Part shown: positions 8,131-16,645 of the stretch, piece by piece
Numbering within the stretch: the stretch's first letter is position 1
Layout: each line of letters starts with the position of its first letter
From: Flavobacterium album
GTDB taxonomy: Bacteria; Bacteroidota; Bacteroidia; Flavobacteriales; Flavobacteriaceae
Assembly: GCF_003096035.1 (NCBI RefSeq)
Contig: NZ_CP029186.1
Coordinates: 3,082,001-3,146,000 of the forward strand
Length of the DNA: 64,000 nt
Direction of reading: 5' to 3'
Made by a program: the position numbers and the translations under genes
The notes under the pieces: model-generated
Databases searched by the model: none
Seen by the model: the letters and a program-made list of their open reading frames with translations, nothing else
What the model was told of the DNA's origin: nothing

Positions 8131-8712
8131 ATGAAAATAAAGGCTATATGTATGGTTATGTTGTTTTCCCTGCTTTCCTGCAAGGAAAATAAAACAGAGG
8201 ATGAAAACCCGAAAAAGAATACGATAACTGCCCCGGTAGGTCAACCTGAATCTGACACAATTCCTGTAGATGACAACATCCCGGTTGAAGATCCAATCAA
8301 TGATATAAAGAAAGAGTTCTCAAGGATAAATGCGGCAGCGTTAACCAAAAAGCACTATACTTACCAGTGCGATGAGCTTATGGCAATCGACTATTATTAC
8401 GAAGGTGATACTGTCGTAAAAGCAGTGGTAGATTATGGTACTGTAGGCGACCATTACCAGAAATCGGAGTTTTATTATAAAGATGGTAAGCTGTTCTTCT
8501 TTTACGATTTTACCGAGGGCGGCCCTGCCTGCGAAGGCTGCCAAATGAAACTGGAACAACGTTATTATGTAAAGGATGACCTCGTAATAAAGTACATCAA
8601 AAACAAAAAGGAAGAAAAATGCACGACCTGCAATTTCTCCCAACGCTCAATTCCTTACCGTGCGCTAAAAGCTGCGAAAACACTCGACTTTAAAACTGCA
8701 TTCTGCTCATAA
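8131..8712 (+). CDS. Hypothetical lipoprotein
   Basis: This 193-residue lipoprotein has a signal with lipobox LLSC (cysteine at about residue 17), an acidic and proline-rich linker (residues 20-55), then a globular region with paired cysteines CEGC and CTTC that could form disulfides or bind metal. The function is not recognised. Its stop codon overlaps the start of the following esterase by one base (TAATG), so the two are translationally coupled. Confidence 0.75.
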   Translation: MKIKAICMVMLFSLLSCKENKTEDENPKKNTITAPVGQPESDTIPVDDNIPVEDPINDIKKEFSRINAAALTKKHYTYQCDELMAIDYYYEGDTVVKAVVDYGTVGDHYQKSEFYYKDGKLFFFYDFTEGGPACEGCQMKLEQRYYVKDDLVIKYIKNKKEEKCTTCNFSQRSIPYRALKAAKTLDFKTAFCS

Positions 8713-9458
8713 TGAAAAAACACGCAAAAGGTACGGTTACCGAATTTACCATTGAGGCCCCACAGTTAGGGCGCGAGAAGACAATTTGGGTATACCTGCC
8801 CTACAATTATAATGAAAGCGAAGATCGTTTCCCGGTTATCTATATGCATGACGGGCAGAACGTATTTGACCACGCCGAATCCCAGAAGCGGGAATGGCAT
8901 GTAGAAGAGAAGCTTAACGACCTGCATTCGGAGGCCATTATTATTGGCATTGAACATGGCGGGAGTACGCACCGCATTGACGAAATGACGCCTTACAAGA
9001 ATGAAAAATACGGCGGCGGCCATGCGGATGATTATCTTGCTTTCATTACAGATACGCTAAAGCCTTACGTTGATATGCATTACCGTACTTTGCCTGATAA
9101 AGAAACTACCACCATATTCGGAAGCTCAGTAGGAGGCCTGATCTCGTTTTATGCATTGCTGAAATTCCCGGATATGTTTGGCAATGCCGGGGTCTTCTCC
9201 CCTTCATTCTGGTTTAGTGAAGAAATATTCAAACTGATAGAAACGGTTGGGCTAATCGAAGGCCGTATCTATCTAATGGCGGGTGATCATGAGAGCACTG
9301 CTATGGTGCCCGACCTTGAGCATATGGAACAATTGCTTCTTGAGCGGGTTAATCATAAAGAGCAGGTATATAAGAAGATAGTACACGGCGGGCACCATAA
9401 TGAGAAGCTGTGGCGAAAAGAATTTAAGGAGGCATATTTATGGCTTATTAATAAATAG
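8712..9458 (+). CDS. Cytoplasmic esterase, alpha/beta hydrolase (esterase D/Fes type)
   Basis: This 248-residue enzyme belongs to the putative esterase family (PF00756). Visible are YLPYNYNESEDRFPVIYMHDGQN (in two parts: YLPYNYN, then FPVIYMHDGQN), the nucleophile elbow GSSVGG with the serine near residue 140, and a C-terminal histidine in HGGHHNEKLW. It has no signal peptide, unlike its close paralog at 10549-11343. It starts within the stop codon of the upstream lipoprotein. Substrates could be siderophore, acyl-thiol or feruloyl esters, and I cannot choose among them. Confidence 0.88.
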   Translation: MKKHAKGTVTEFTIEAPQLGREKTIWVYLPYNYNESEDRFPVIYMHDGQNVFDHAESQKREWHVEEKLNDLHSEAIIIGIEHGGSTHRIDEMTPYKNEKYGGGHADDYLAFITDTLKPYVDMHYRTLPDKETTTIFGSSVGGLISFYALLKFPDMFGNAGVFSPSFWFSEEIFKLIETVGLIEGRIYLMAGDHESTAMVPDLEHMEQLLLERVNHKEQVYKKIVHGGHHNEKLWRKEFKEAYLWLINK

Positions 9459-9537
9459 TGTATAGAAATTCAATATCTGACTATTTACCAAGGATATATT
9501 TCTTTTCTTTGCAGGAATTAACCCCGGATAAATCATT

Positions 9538-10041
9538 ATGAAATTTTCACATCTTCTTATTTTTATTACATTAAATACCACTGCATTATTTGCACAAAAA
9601 CAAGGCATCCCTTCAGTTTTTTTTCTTGATAGCCTTGAAATAACGATGGATGATTTCAGAAAGATCAATCCTCTGACACTAACTCTGACATCAGTATATT
9701 ATGATTCTACTGCTGTTGAACTTGTAGGAGAAAGAGGGCGCAGAGGTGTAGTATACCTGGAAACCAAGCAATTTGCAAAAAAAAGATATTGGAATTTCTT
9801 TAGATCAAAGTCAAAAGAATATAGAAAACTATTTCCGACAAAAGATAGCGATATGAATGCCGTTTATATCCTGAATGATACTGTACAAACAGGAGACGAC
9901 TTCCATGGTGATCTTGCTCTTATTGACAATGAAACATTCATATCTATCAAGATCATTGATAAGAAAAGTTTAAAGAAAAAATATTCTATCACAGATAAAG
10001 ATTATGGTATCGTTATAGAAGCTACAGAGCCAAAAGAATAA
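9538..10041 (+). CDS. Small secreted protein with TonB plug-like signature
   Basis: The protein has 167 residues with a signal peptide (MKFSHLLIFITLNTTALFAQ). Residues about 38-70 (INPLTLTLTSVYYDSTAVEL, then GERGRRGVVYLETK) resemble the plug-domain signature of TonB-dependent receptors, normally of the type VLKDASA...YGARGANGVILITTK, but no beta-barrel follows. The AT-rich composition and short length suggest a stand-alone plug-like protein of unknown role. A partner receptor is not visible here. Confidence 0.65.
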   Translation: MKFSHLLIFITLNTTALFAQKQGIPSVFFLDSLEITMDDFRKINPLTLTLTSVYYDSTAVELVGERGRRGVVYLETKQFAKKRYWNFFRSKSKEYRKLFPTKDSDMNAVYILNDTVQTGDDFHGDLALIDNETFISIKIIDKKSLKKKYSITDKDYGIVIEATEPKE

Positions 10042-10091
10042 ATATACCTTTTATTCTCAGAAGACTTTTTTACAACTTATATGTCCCATAT

Positions 10092-10493
10092 CTAATTCTG
10101 CTGCGCCCTGAATAAGGCCAGCAGCATATCGGGATCAATAAGGCCGGTAGGCGACCGCTGCATTTCATTCAGCACACCTTTCATGGCGAAAGGGCTAAGC
10201 CCCATGTTAATGCCCATTTCACGGATAGCAACCTGCTCGTTATCATGCAATACACCATCAGCATGCATCAGCAATGCCAGCCTGTAAAACTGTAGAATCC
10301 TCTGATGCTCGCTTTTGATGACCACTTTTTCAGCAGGATGTTCGAAAAGGCTTTCAAAAACAGGTTTTTCAATTTTAAGCTGTGCTGCTACAATAGAGAG
10401 AAAAGCGAGTTCCCTTTCATGTATTTCACCATCGATCTTTGCAAAGGAGATCATTTCGGTCAACAAGCTTAATTTTTCTTCATACGTGTTCAT
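10092..10493 (-). CDS. TerB-like small helical protein
   Basis: This is a 133-residue all-alpha protein. The repeated pattern LLTEMISFAKIDGEIHERELAFL and, later, LALLMHADGVLHDNEQVAI matches the TerB/DUF533-like family, where acidic residues in each half (DGEIHERE and DGVLHDNE) can bind metal. The ATG at 10493 is the only start consistent with the family. A TAnnTTAG variant -7 box lies at 10511-10518. It is divergent from the secreted esterase gene. Confidence 0.75.
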   Translation of the reverse strand: MNTYEEKLSLLTEMISFAKIDGEIHERELAFLSIVAAQLKIEKPVFESLFEHPAEKVVIKSEHQRILQFYRLALLMHADGVLHDNEQVAIREMGINMGLSPFAMKGVLNEMQRSPTGLIDPDMLLALFRAQQN

Positions 10494-10548
10494 TGAATTA
10501 CTATTTTTAGCTAATTTATTCTTTTGACCGTAAAAAAACAAACGAATT

Positions 10549-11343
10549 ATGAAACGGTACCTATTTTTATTGTTCGCGTTAATTTCAATTACTGCGAAAG
10601 CACAAAGCACCGCATCGGGAAATGTTTGTACTTTCACAATCCATTCGCCACAGCTTGATGTGGAGAAGAAGATATGGGTTTACCTGCCTGCAACTTACCA
10701 AAGTGACATCAAAAAGAAATATCCCGTAATCTATATGCATGATGCCCAGAACCTTTTTGACAGGGCTACATCATTTACGGGTGAATGGCGTGTTGACGAG
10801 ACCCTCGACAGCCTTAAAGCCGAAGTGATCGTGGTAGGTATAGAGCATGGCGGCAACAGACGGATGGCGGAGCTTACTCCCTACCCTAATGCCAAATACG
10901 GCGGGGGTGATGCTAACATATATCTCGACTTTATCACCGAAACACTTAAGCCACATATTGACGAAAACTACCGCACCAAAACCGACAGGAAAGATACCGC
11001 TATAGCCGGGAGCTCGCTGGGCGGCCTTGTATCCTATTACGCCTTGCTGAAATATCCGGAAACGTTCGCGAAGGCGATTGTGTTCTCCCCGGCATTTTGG
11101 TTTTCGAAAGAAATTTATACGCTTACGGAAGAAACTGCTAAAATCGATGGCAGAATATATTTCCTTGCCGGGGACAGCGAAGATGAAAATATGGTACCCG
11201 ACCTTGAAAAAATGGTAAAGCTGGTTGAAGGAAAAATAAAGAACAAAAAGCACCTTGTACAAAAAGTAGTACCGGGCGGCAAACATAATGAGGAACTTTG
11301 GGCCCGGGAATTTCCTGCTGCCTTTCTATGGATAATGGAATAG
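10549..11343 (+). CDS. Secreted esterase, paralog of the 8712 gene
   Basis: This 264-residue alpha/beta hydrolase has a signal peptide (MKRYLFLLFALISITAKAQ). It shares about half its residues by eye with the 8712-9458 protein, including VIYMHDAQN, the nucleophile elbow GSSLGG, FSPAFWFS and GGKHNEELW with the probable catalytic histidine. The pair therefore looks like a duplication in which one copy is exported and one is cytoplasmic. It is divergent from the TerB-like gene. Substrate unknown. Confidence 0.88.
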   Translation: MKRYLFLLFALISITAKAQSTASGNVCTFTIHSPQLDVEKKIWVYLPATYQSDIKKKYPVIYMHDAQNLFDRATSFTGEWRVDETLDSLKAEVIVVGIEHGGNRRMAELTPYPNAKYGGGDANIYLDFITETLKPHIDENYRTKTDRKDTAIAGSSLGGLVSYYALLKYPETFAKAIVFSPAFWFSKEIYTLTEETAKIDGRIYFLAGDSEDENMVPDLEKMVKLVEGKIKNKKHLVQKVVPGGKHNEELWAREFPAAFLWIME

Positions 11344-11415
11344 ACCTGAATTGGTTCATTTGGCTATTTGTAACGAATAACCAAATCCACGAATCCACAA
11401 ACCAACTATAAACAC

Positions 11416-11423
11416 TATCTTTG
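11416..11423 (+). promoter_or_regulatory. -7 promoter element TATCTTTG for the DUF1456 gene
   Basis: A perfect TAnnTTTG match, with a start site expected near 11430. This supports the ATG at 11441, which leaves a leader of about 11 bases, over the ATG at 11435. Confidence 0.65.
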
Positions 11424-11440
11424 TTAAAAATTTAATGGAG

Positions 11441-11875
11441 ATGAATAACAACGATGTATTCAAAAAGCTTCGTGTAGCCCTTCAGCTAAGGGACGACCAG
11501 ATAGTAGACATATTGCAGCTTGTGGATTTCAGGATTTCTAAGGCCGAGCTTGGCGCTTTCTTCCGCAATGCAGACCATCCTAACTATATGGAGTGTGGCG
11601 ACCAGGTGTTGCGTAATTTCCTGAACGGGCTGGTTATCCATTTGAGGGGAACAAAAGAAAACCCCACAAATGCCATGGATGTCATTGAAAAGAATAAGGC
11701 AGCTGTCAAACAAAACGCTGGAAAAGCAGGTCAGGAAAATAAAGCCCCGGCATTAAAAGAAAAACCAAAACGGCCGCCGCTAAAAGGCCCGAAGCAGCAT
11801 AATAATAACAAAACAAAAAAAGAGCCTATTGTTGAAAAAGTAAAATTCAACAATGGTAAAAATAAAAAATCCTGA
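11441..11875 (+). CDS. DUF1456 family protein (YehS-like)
   Basis: The protein has 144 residues. Residues 1-75 (MNNNDVFKKLRVALQLRDDQ, VDFRISKAELGAFFRN and YMECGDQVLRNFLNGL) match the YehS/DUF1456 family, whose members usually carry two such repeats. Here only one clear repeat is followed by a lysine-rich tail (KEKPKRPPLKGPKQ, NNNKTKKEP), suggesting nucleic-acid contact. Function unknown. An in-frame ATG at 11435 is an alternative start. A strong terminator follows at once. Confidence 0.85.
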   Translation: MNNNDVFKKLRVALQLRDDQIVDILQLVDFRISKAELGAFFRNADHPNYMECGDQVLRNFLNGLVIHLRGTKENPTNAMDVIEKNKAAVKQNAGKAGQENKAPALKEKPKRPPLKGPKQHNNNKTKKEPIVEKVKFNNGKNKKS

Positions 11876-11893
11876 TGTGTTCAGGATTTTTTT
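11864..11893 (+). terminator. Intrinsic terminator after the DUF1456 gene
   Basis: ATCCTGA (11869-11875) pairs with TCAGGAT (11881-11887) around a TGTGT loop and is followed by TTTTTT. A-rich and T-rich extensions lengthen the stem to 12 pairs. It overlaps the stop codon region. Confidence 0.85.
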
Positions 11894-11915
11894 ATGGTCG
11901 CCCGTAGAGATTCTT

Positions 11916-11923
11916 TATCTTTG
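11916..11923 (+). promoter_or_regulatory. -7 promoter element TATCTTTG for the secreted hydrolase
   Basis: A perfect TAnnTTTG match 15 bases before the ATG at 11939. ATG stands in the -33 position instead of TTG. Confidence 0.65.
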
Positions 11924-11938
11924 GGTAAACGTCATCCA

Positions 11939-12760
11939 ATGAAAAATTACTTCACTCTTTTACTTATCATCATTTCGGTATTTTGTTCCTTCGCCCAAAA
12001 AACCGAATATACCACCCAAAGCAACATCCGCTATTATCCCGAAAGCATTTATAAAAACGATGCGTATGCCGCAGAGCGCTGCGTACTGGATATTTACTAC
12101 CCGAAAGGCGTAAAGGATTTTGCCACAATACTTTGGTTTCATGGCGGCGGGCTTACCGAGGGTAGCAAATACATACCCGAGGCACTGAAGGACAAAGGCT
12201 ATTGTATAGTAGCCATAGGTTACAGGCTAAGCCCCAATGTAAAGGCAAAATCCTGCATTGAAGATGCAGCGGCGGCCATTGCGTGGGTGTACAAAAATAT
12301 CGCGACTTATGGAGGAGATCCTTCACACTTATTCGTATCAGGGCATTCTGCAGGCGGGTATCTGGCCATGATGACAGTGCTGGACAAATCCTACCTTTCA
12401 AAATATAATATGGATGCCGATAAGATCGCCGGGCTGATACCGTTTAGCGGGCAGTGCATTACTCATTTTACCATTCGCAAAGAAAAAGGCATTCCGGAGA
12501 AACAACCCGTGGTTGATGAATTTGCTCCTTTATACCATGTTCGCTCGGATGCACCGCCTACATTGCTTATTACAGGAGACCGCGAGCTGGAAATGCTGGG
12601 CCGCTATGAAGAGAATGCTTACATGGCACGGATGATGAAGATTGCCGGGCATAAAGATATCCGCCTGCTGGAACTCCAGGGCTACGGGCACAACATGGAA
12701 GCGCCTGCTTTCCCGTTGCTGCTGAAGGAAGTAAAAAGGATTATGGATTTGAAGAAATAA
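11939..12760 (+). CDS. Secreted alpha/beta hydrolase (carboxylesterase, BD-FAE/abhydrolase_3 type)
   Basis: The protein has 273 residues with a signal peptide (MKNYFTLLLIIISVFCSFAQ). The oxyanion-hole motif WFHGGGLTEG, the nucleophile elbow GHSAGG, and a C-terminal DRELEM...GYGHNME supply the catalytic set of the HSL/BD-FAE esterases. The ATG at 11939 fits both the promoter spacing and the signal peptide. It probably acts on ester substrates in the periplasm or outside the cell. It is monocistronic. Confidence 0.87.
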   Translation: MKNYFTLLLIIISVFCSFAQKTEYTTQSNIRYYPESIYKNDAYAAERCVLDIYYPKGVKDFATILWFHGGGLTEGSKYIPEALKDKGYCIVAIGYRLSPNVKAKSCIEDAAAAIAWVYKNIATYGGDPSHLFVSGHSAGGYLAMMTVLDKSYLSKYNMDADKIAGLIPFSGQCITHFTIRKEKGIPEKQPVVDEFAPLYHVRSDAPPTLLITGDRELEMLGRYEENAYMARMMKIAGHKDIRLLELQGYGHNMEAPAFPLLLKEVKRIMDLKK

Positions 12761-12762
12761 TC

Positions 12763-12984
12763 TTATCTGTACAGGATATAAATAGCCGTTGCAAGATTGA
12801 AAAGGCCTATCACAATATTAGTGATGCCGAATGACCTGTAGGTCTTATTAAGCAGGCTTTTTTTATTATTTATCCTTCTCCACCTGATGGCATGCCAGGT
12901 GGCCAGTGTTCCAAGTGCCACAAAACCGGCAGCTGAAATATACAGGTAAGGTAAGTCTAATTCGCTTAAATTACTGGCTTCCAT
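12763..12984 (-). CDS. Small two-helix membrane protein
   Basis: This 73-residue protein has two predicted membrane segments (about residues 10-28 and 52-71) joined by a basic loop (RWRRINNKKSLLNKTYR). Family not recognised. It is on the same strand as sucC but separated from it by a strong terminator, and ends 2 bases from the convergent hydrolase gene. Confidence 0.55.
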   Translation of the reverse strand: MEASNLSELDLPYLYISAAGFVALGTLATWHAIRWRRINNKKSLLNKTYRSFGITNIVIGLFNLATAIYILYR

Positions 12985-13002
12985 AGCGGAAAGTTTTTAA
13001 GG

Positions 13003-13034
13003 AAAAAATCCCCAACTAAAGCCGGGGATTTTTT
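13003..13034 (-). terminator. Terminator after sucC
   Basis: AAAAAATCCCC (13003-13013) and GGGGATTTTTT (13024-13034) are perfect 11-bp arms with a 10-base loop. A/T runs on both sides would let it act in either direction. Confidence 0.85.
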
Positions 13035-13056
13035 ATATAACTTGTAAATTGTTTTC

Positions 13057-14250
13057 TTAGCTAAGAGCAGCTTTTACCTGGTCTGCAGCTTCCTGGAAGA
13101 GTGTTGCAGAAAGGATTGGCATACCGGAGTTGTCGATAAGCTCTTTTGCAATATCGGCATTGGTACCCTGAAGGCGAACGATGATAGGCACTTTGATTGA
13201 ATCACCCATATTTTTATAGGCATCAACTACACCCTGGGCAACACGGTCGCAACGAACGATACCGCCAAAGATGTTGATTAGGATCGCTTTTACGTTCGGG
13301 TCGCGAAGGATGATACGGAAAGCCGTCTCTACCCTTTTAGCATCCGCAGTACCACCCACGTCAAGGAAGTTGGCCGGCTCAAATCCTGCATATTTAATAA
13401 GGTCCATAGTTGCCATAGCAAGCCCCGCACCGTTTACCATACAGCCTACGGTACCGTCAAGGTCAACGTAGTTAAGGCCTACTTCTTTTGCCTCAACCTC
13501 GATAGGGTTCTCCTCGCGGATATCGCGCATGTCGGCATATTTTTTCTGGCGGTAAAGGGCATTGTCATCAAGCACCACTTTAGCATCTACAGCCATGATC
13601 TTATTATCAGATGTCTTAAGCACCGGGTTGATCTCAAACATGGAAGCATCGCTATCGATGTACGCTTTGTAAAGCGAGGCAACGAATTGCGTCATTTCCT
13701 TGAAAGCGTTGCCGCTAAGACCAAGGTTAAACGCGATCCTCCTTGCCTGGAAAGCCTGAAGGCCAACAGCAGGATCAATTTCTTCGGTGAAGATAAGGTG
13801 CGGCGTGTGCTCGGCAACTTCCTCGATATCCATACCTCCTTCGGTAGAATACATGATCATGTTGCGCGCTTTGCCCCTGTTCAAAAGAACAGACATATAG
13901 AATTCTGAAGTTTCACTTTCTCCGGGATAGTACACATCTTCAGCAATAAGCACTTTATGTACCCTCTTGCCCGTAGGAGGCGTTTGCGGGGTTATAAGGT
14001 TCATGCCGATGATCTGTTCTGCAAGCTCTTCAACCTGCTGAAGGTTTTTAGCCAGCTTTACGCCACCGCCTTTACCGCGGCCACCTGCATGTATCTGTGC
14101 TTTAACAACATGCCATCCTGTTCCGGTCTCGGCAGTAAGCTGTTTTGCAGCAGCTACAGCCTCGGCAGGATTATTGGCTACAATACCGCGCTGAACACGT
14201 ACGCCGTGGCTTGCAAGTATTTCTTTTCCCTGATATTCGTGTAAATTCAT
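13057..14250 (-). CDS. sucC: Succinyl-CoA synthetase (ADP-forming) beta subunit
   Basis: SucC is the nucleotide-binding subunit of the TCA-cycle enzyme that converts succinyl-CoA to succinate with ATP formation. The 397-residue length fits. Visible are the N-terminal MNLHEYQGKEILASHGV, the ATP-grasp loop GGRGKGGGVKLA, and the C-terminal CoA-ligase part with GGIVRCDRVAQG. The ATG at 14250 was chosen as the conserved family start. The alpha subunit gene sucD is not adjacent, a split arrangement I consider usual in Flavobacteriia. It is transcribed alone between a perfect -7 box and a strong terminator. Confidence 0.97.
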   Translation of the reverse strand: MNLHEYQGKEILASHGVRVQRGIVANNPAEAVAAAKQLTAETGTGWHVVKAQIHAGGRGKGGGVKLAKNLQQVEELAEQIIGMNLITPQTPPTGKRVHKVLIAEDVYYPGESETSEFYMSVLLNRGKARNMIMYSTEGGMDIEEVAEHTPHLIFTEEIDPAVGLQAFQARRIAFNLGLSGNAFKEMTQFVASLYKAYIDSDASMFEINPVLKTSDNKIMAVDAKVVLDDNALYRQKKYADMRDIREENPIEVEAKEVGLNYVDLDGTVGCMVNGAGLAMATMDLIKYAGFEPANFLDVGGTADAKRVETAFRIILRDPNVKAILINIFGGIVRCDRVAQGVVDAYKNMGDSIKVPIIVRLQGTNADIAKELIDNSGMPILSATLFQEAADQVKAALS

Positions 14251-14281
14251 AATTAATGCATTTATCTTTTTAAAAGTGCAA

Positions 14282-14289
14282 CAAAAATA
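14282..14289 (-). promoter_or_regulatory. -7 promoter element TATTTTTG for sucC
   Basis: A perfect TAnnTTTG match on the minus strand, with a leader of about 25 bases to the ATG at 14250. Confidence 0.65.
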
Positions 14290-14535
14290 GGAAAATCCAT
14301 CCAATCGCAGAAAGGTTTTTAAATTTTTTATTACGGCGCCTATGTTAGATTTTTCCACGCAGATTTTTTCTGCGGAAGCTATGGGCAGTTCATAATTTGA
14401 AGGATTTAACTTAGGGTTTCAGTTATGTTGCCTGTTATGTAATGCGTGCCGGTGTCAACTGAATTTTGGTTTTAACACGCAACCTTTTAATATCCTTACG
14501 TCTTATTTATAAAGACGGAATTAAAAATAATTGCT

Positions 14536-14643
14536 ATGAAAAATCTTGTATGCCTTTTAGCTGCTGTATTCGCCTTATTCTTAACCCATTCTAATGATGA
14601 CGACTATGCTTCGGGGCATTCTGTGAATGAAATACCTGATTAA
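14536..14643 (+). CDS. Possible 35-residue secreted peptide or degraded lipoprotein
   Basis: This short frame has a good signal-like start (MKNLVCLLAAVFALFLTHS) then an acidic tail (NDDDYASGHSVNEIPD). The layout resembles the lipoprotein that follows 64 bases later, with NDDD in place of CSDDD, so it may be a truncated paralog or a genuine small exported peptide. Codon evidence is too short to decide. It lies within an otherwise empty 457-base gap between sucC and the 14708 gene, which also holds the sucC promoter. Confidence 0.35.
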   Translation: MKNLVCLLAAVFALFLTHSNDDDYASGHSVNEIPD

Positions 14644-14707
14644 ATATTTTACTTTTTTGGCGCAACCTTTTTACAATTTAGCATCTAAATTATAAAAAAC
14701 ACAAGCC

Positions 14708-15130
14708 ATGAAAAAAACAGCACTTTTACTTTTACTCCTGCCTTCGATATGGATGACAGCATGCAGCGATGACGATAATTCCAATGTCAACGACCCACAA
14801 GCCGCAGAAGGGCAGTGGAAACTGGTAAACGTTAGCGGAAGCATTGCCGGTACCAGCCACGACTTTGCACCGGGCACCATCACATGGACTTTTGATGAGG
14901 ATGCCAACACCGTTACCGTTGTAAATAATAATACCAATGAAAATGCCGAGGACTTTTTTGCTTCCGGGACGTATGATTTTCATTTTGAGGCCAACCAGAA
15001 TACTCCTGATATGTGTGCACAATCCCTTTTTATTGAAAATTTAGAACTGGGATGCCAAACCGAAACTGCCACACAGCTTGTACTATCGCAGACTTGGGCG
15101 GATGGCTACCAACTTACTTTTGTAAAATAA
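14708..15130 (+). CDS. Lipocalin-like lipoprotein
   Basis: This 140-residue lipoprotein has a signal with lipobox MTAC (cysteine at 19) followed by an acidic SDDDNSN tether. The beta-rich remainder (GQWKLVNVSGSIAG, ITWTFDEDANTVTV, LVLSQTWADGYQLTFVK) has the pattern of small lipocalin-like Bacteroidetes lipoproteins, with two further cysteines (DMC and GC). Ligand unknown. It is monocistronic, with a terminator 19 bases downstream. Confidence 0.75.
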   Translation: MKKTALLLLLLPSIWMTACSDDDNSNVNDPQAAEGQWKLVNVSGSIAGTSHDFAPGTITWTFDEDANTVTVVNNNTNENAEDFFASGTYDFHFEANQNTPDMCAQSLFIENLELGCQTETATQLVLSQTWADGYQLTFVK

Positions 15131-15148
15131 GGTTGTTACTTGTTTAGG

Positions 15149-15209
15149 CCGGGTTGGATCTAAAACACTGTTTCGTCACTGCGGTTTTAAATCAGCCCGG
15201 TTTTTTTTT
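15149..15209 (+). terminator. Long-stem intrinsic terminator
   Basis: CCGGG (15149-15153) pairs with CCCGG (15196-15200), and the stem continues inward imperfectly to TAAAAC/GTTTTA. Nine T residues follow (15201-15209). It ends the 14708 lipoprotein transcript. Confidence 0.85.
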
Positions 15210-15307
15210 ATTAGACTGTTAGATATTAGATTAATGGATTTTAGATTGCACGGCAAGATTTGGAATTTGTTATTTCAATATTGGAATTTAAAAAGAGATG
15301 TTGTATT

Positions 15308-15324
15308 TATAACAATTTGTTATA
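15308..15324. promoter_or_regulatory. Palindrome upstream of lysA
   Basis: TATAACAA and TTGTTATA are perfect 8-base arms around a single central T. It lies 75 bases upstream of the lysA ATG. It could be an operator, but a chance AT palindrome is not excluded. Confidence 0.3.
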
Positions 15325-15398
15325 TTTTGTTAATCTTCAGCAGTTGACTTGTTTTGGTTTATATTCCGATTTAATTTTACCGAAAATAAGAAGGAAAT

Positions 15399-16619
15399 AT
15401 GGACACGAAACAACTGCTGCAACTGGCCGAAGAATTTGGGAATCCGCTTTATGTATACGATGCGGCTAAAATACAATCGCAATACCAAAGGCTCGAAAAG
15501 GCTTTTGCAAAAGTAGAGCATTTAAGGATCAACTATGCCGTAAAGGCGCTCTCTAACATATCGGTACTGAAACTGCTGAAGCAAATGGGCTCCGGCCTTG
15601 ATACGGTTTCCATACAGGAAGTACAATTAGGGCTGCTTGCCGGGTTTTCGCCCGACAGGATCATCTATACCCCAAACGGTGTTTCGATGGAAGAGATCGA
15701 GGAAGTAGCCGCAATGGGTGTCCAGATCAACATTGATAACCTTTCGATACTCGAGCAATTCGGAGCCAAGCACCCGAAGACACCGGTATGCATCCGCATC
15801 AATCCGCACGTTATGGCAGGCGGCAACAGTAATATTTCTGTTGGGCACATTGACAGTAAATTTGGCATTTCCATCCACCAGATGCCCCACCTGCTGCGCA
15901 TTGTAGAGAATACAGGTATGCACATCAACGGCATCCACATGCACACAGGCAGCGATATTCTTGACATTGAGGTGTTCCTTTATGCGGCAGAGATATTGTT
16001 TGACACGGCAATACACTTTAAAGAACTGGAATTCCTGGATTTCGGAAGCGGGTTTAAAGTGCCTTATAAAAAAGATGATATCCAGACCGACGTGGAAGAA
16101 TTGGGCAAAAAACTCACAAAACGCTTTAATGCGTTTTGCAACGAATATGGCCGGGAGCTTACACTCGCTTTTGAGCCGGGGAAATTCCTGGTGAGCGAAG
16201 CAGGTTTTTTCATGGCCAGGGTAAATGTAGTTAAGCAGACGACCTCAACGGTATTCGCAGGGGTCGACAGTGGCTTTAATCACCTCATCCGCCCAATGTT
16301 ATACGGGTCGCAGCACCATATCGAGAATATTTCGAACCCTAAGGGCAAGGAGCGCTTTTACTCGGTGGTAGGTTATATCTGTGAGACCGATACATTTGCC
16401 AGCAACCGCCGCATTGCTGAAATAAAAGAAGGCGACATACTATGTTTCCGCAATGCCGGGGCATACTGCTTCTCGATGAGCAGCAACTACAATTCAAGGG
16501 TGCGCCCTGCCGAGGTGCTTTGGTATGAAGGTAAAGGCCACCTGATAAGGGAACGCGAAACATTTGAAGACATCATCCGCAACCAGGTTATTATGGAGTT
16601 TGGGGCGGCTGTGGTTTAG
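15399..16619 (+). CDS. lysA: Diaminopimelate decarboxylase
   Basis: LysA is a PLP enzyme that converts meso-diaminopimelate to L-lysine in the last step of lysine synthesis. The 406-residue protein has the PLP lysine in YAVKALSN (K49), the family motif GIHMHTGSDI, the glycine loop FGSGFKVPY, EPGKFLV, and the subunit-interface CETDTF. The ATG at 15399 follows an A-rich GGAAAT stretch. It is monocistronic, with a terminator 27 bases after the stop. The alternative family, carboxynorspermidine decarboxylase, fits less well. Confidence 0.95.
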   Translation: MDTKQLLQLAEEFGNPLYVYDAAKIQSQYQRLEKAFAKVEHLRINYAVKALSNISVLKLLKQMGSGLDTVSIQEVQLGLLAGFSPDRIIYTPNGVSMEEIEEVAAMGVQINIDNLSILEQFGAKHPKTPVCIRINPHVMAGGNSNISVGHIDSKFGISIHQMPHLLRIVENTGMHINGIHMHTGSDILDIEVFLYAAEILFDTAIHFKELEFLDFGSGFKVPYKKDDIQTDVEELGKKLTKRFNAFCNEYGRELTLAFEPGKFLVSEAGFFMARVNVVKQTTSTVFAGVDSGFNHLIRPMLYGSQHHIENISNPKGKERFYSVVGYICETDTFASNRRIAEIKEGDILCFRNAGAYCFSMSSNYNSRVRPAEVLWYEGKGHLIRERETFEDIIRNQVIMEFGAAVV

Positions 16620-16645
16620 GTTATATATATTGTTACTTTGAAGAA

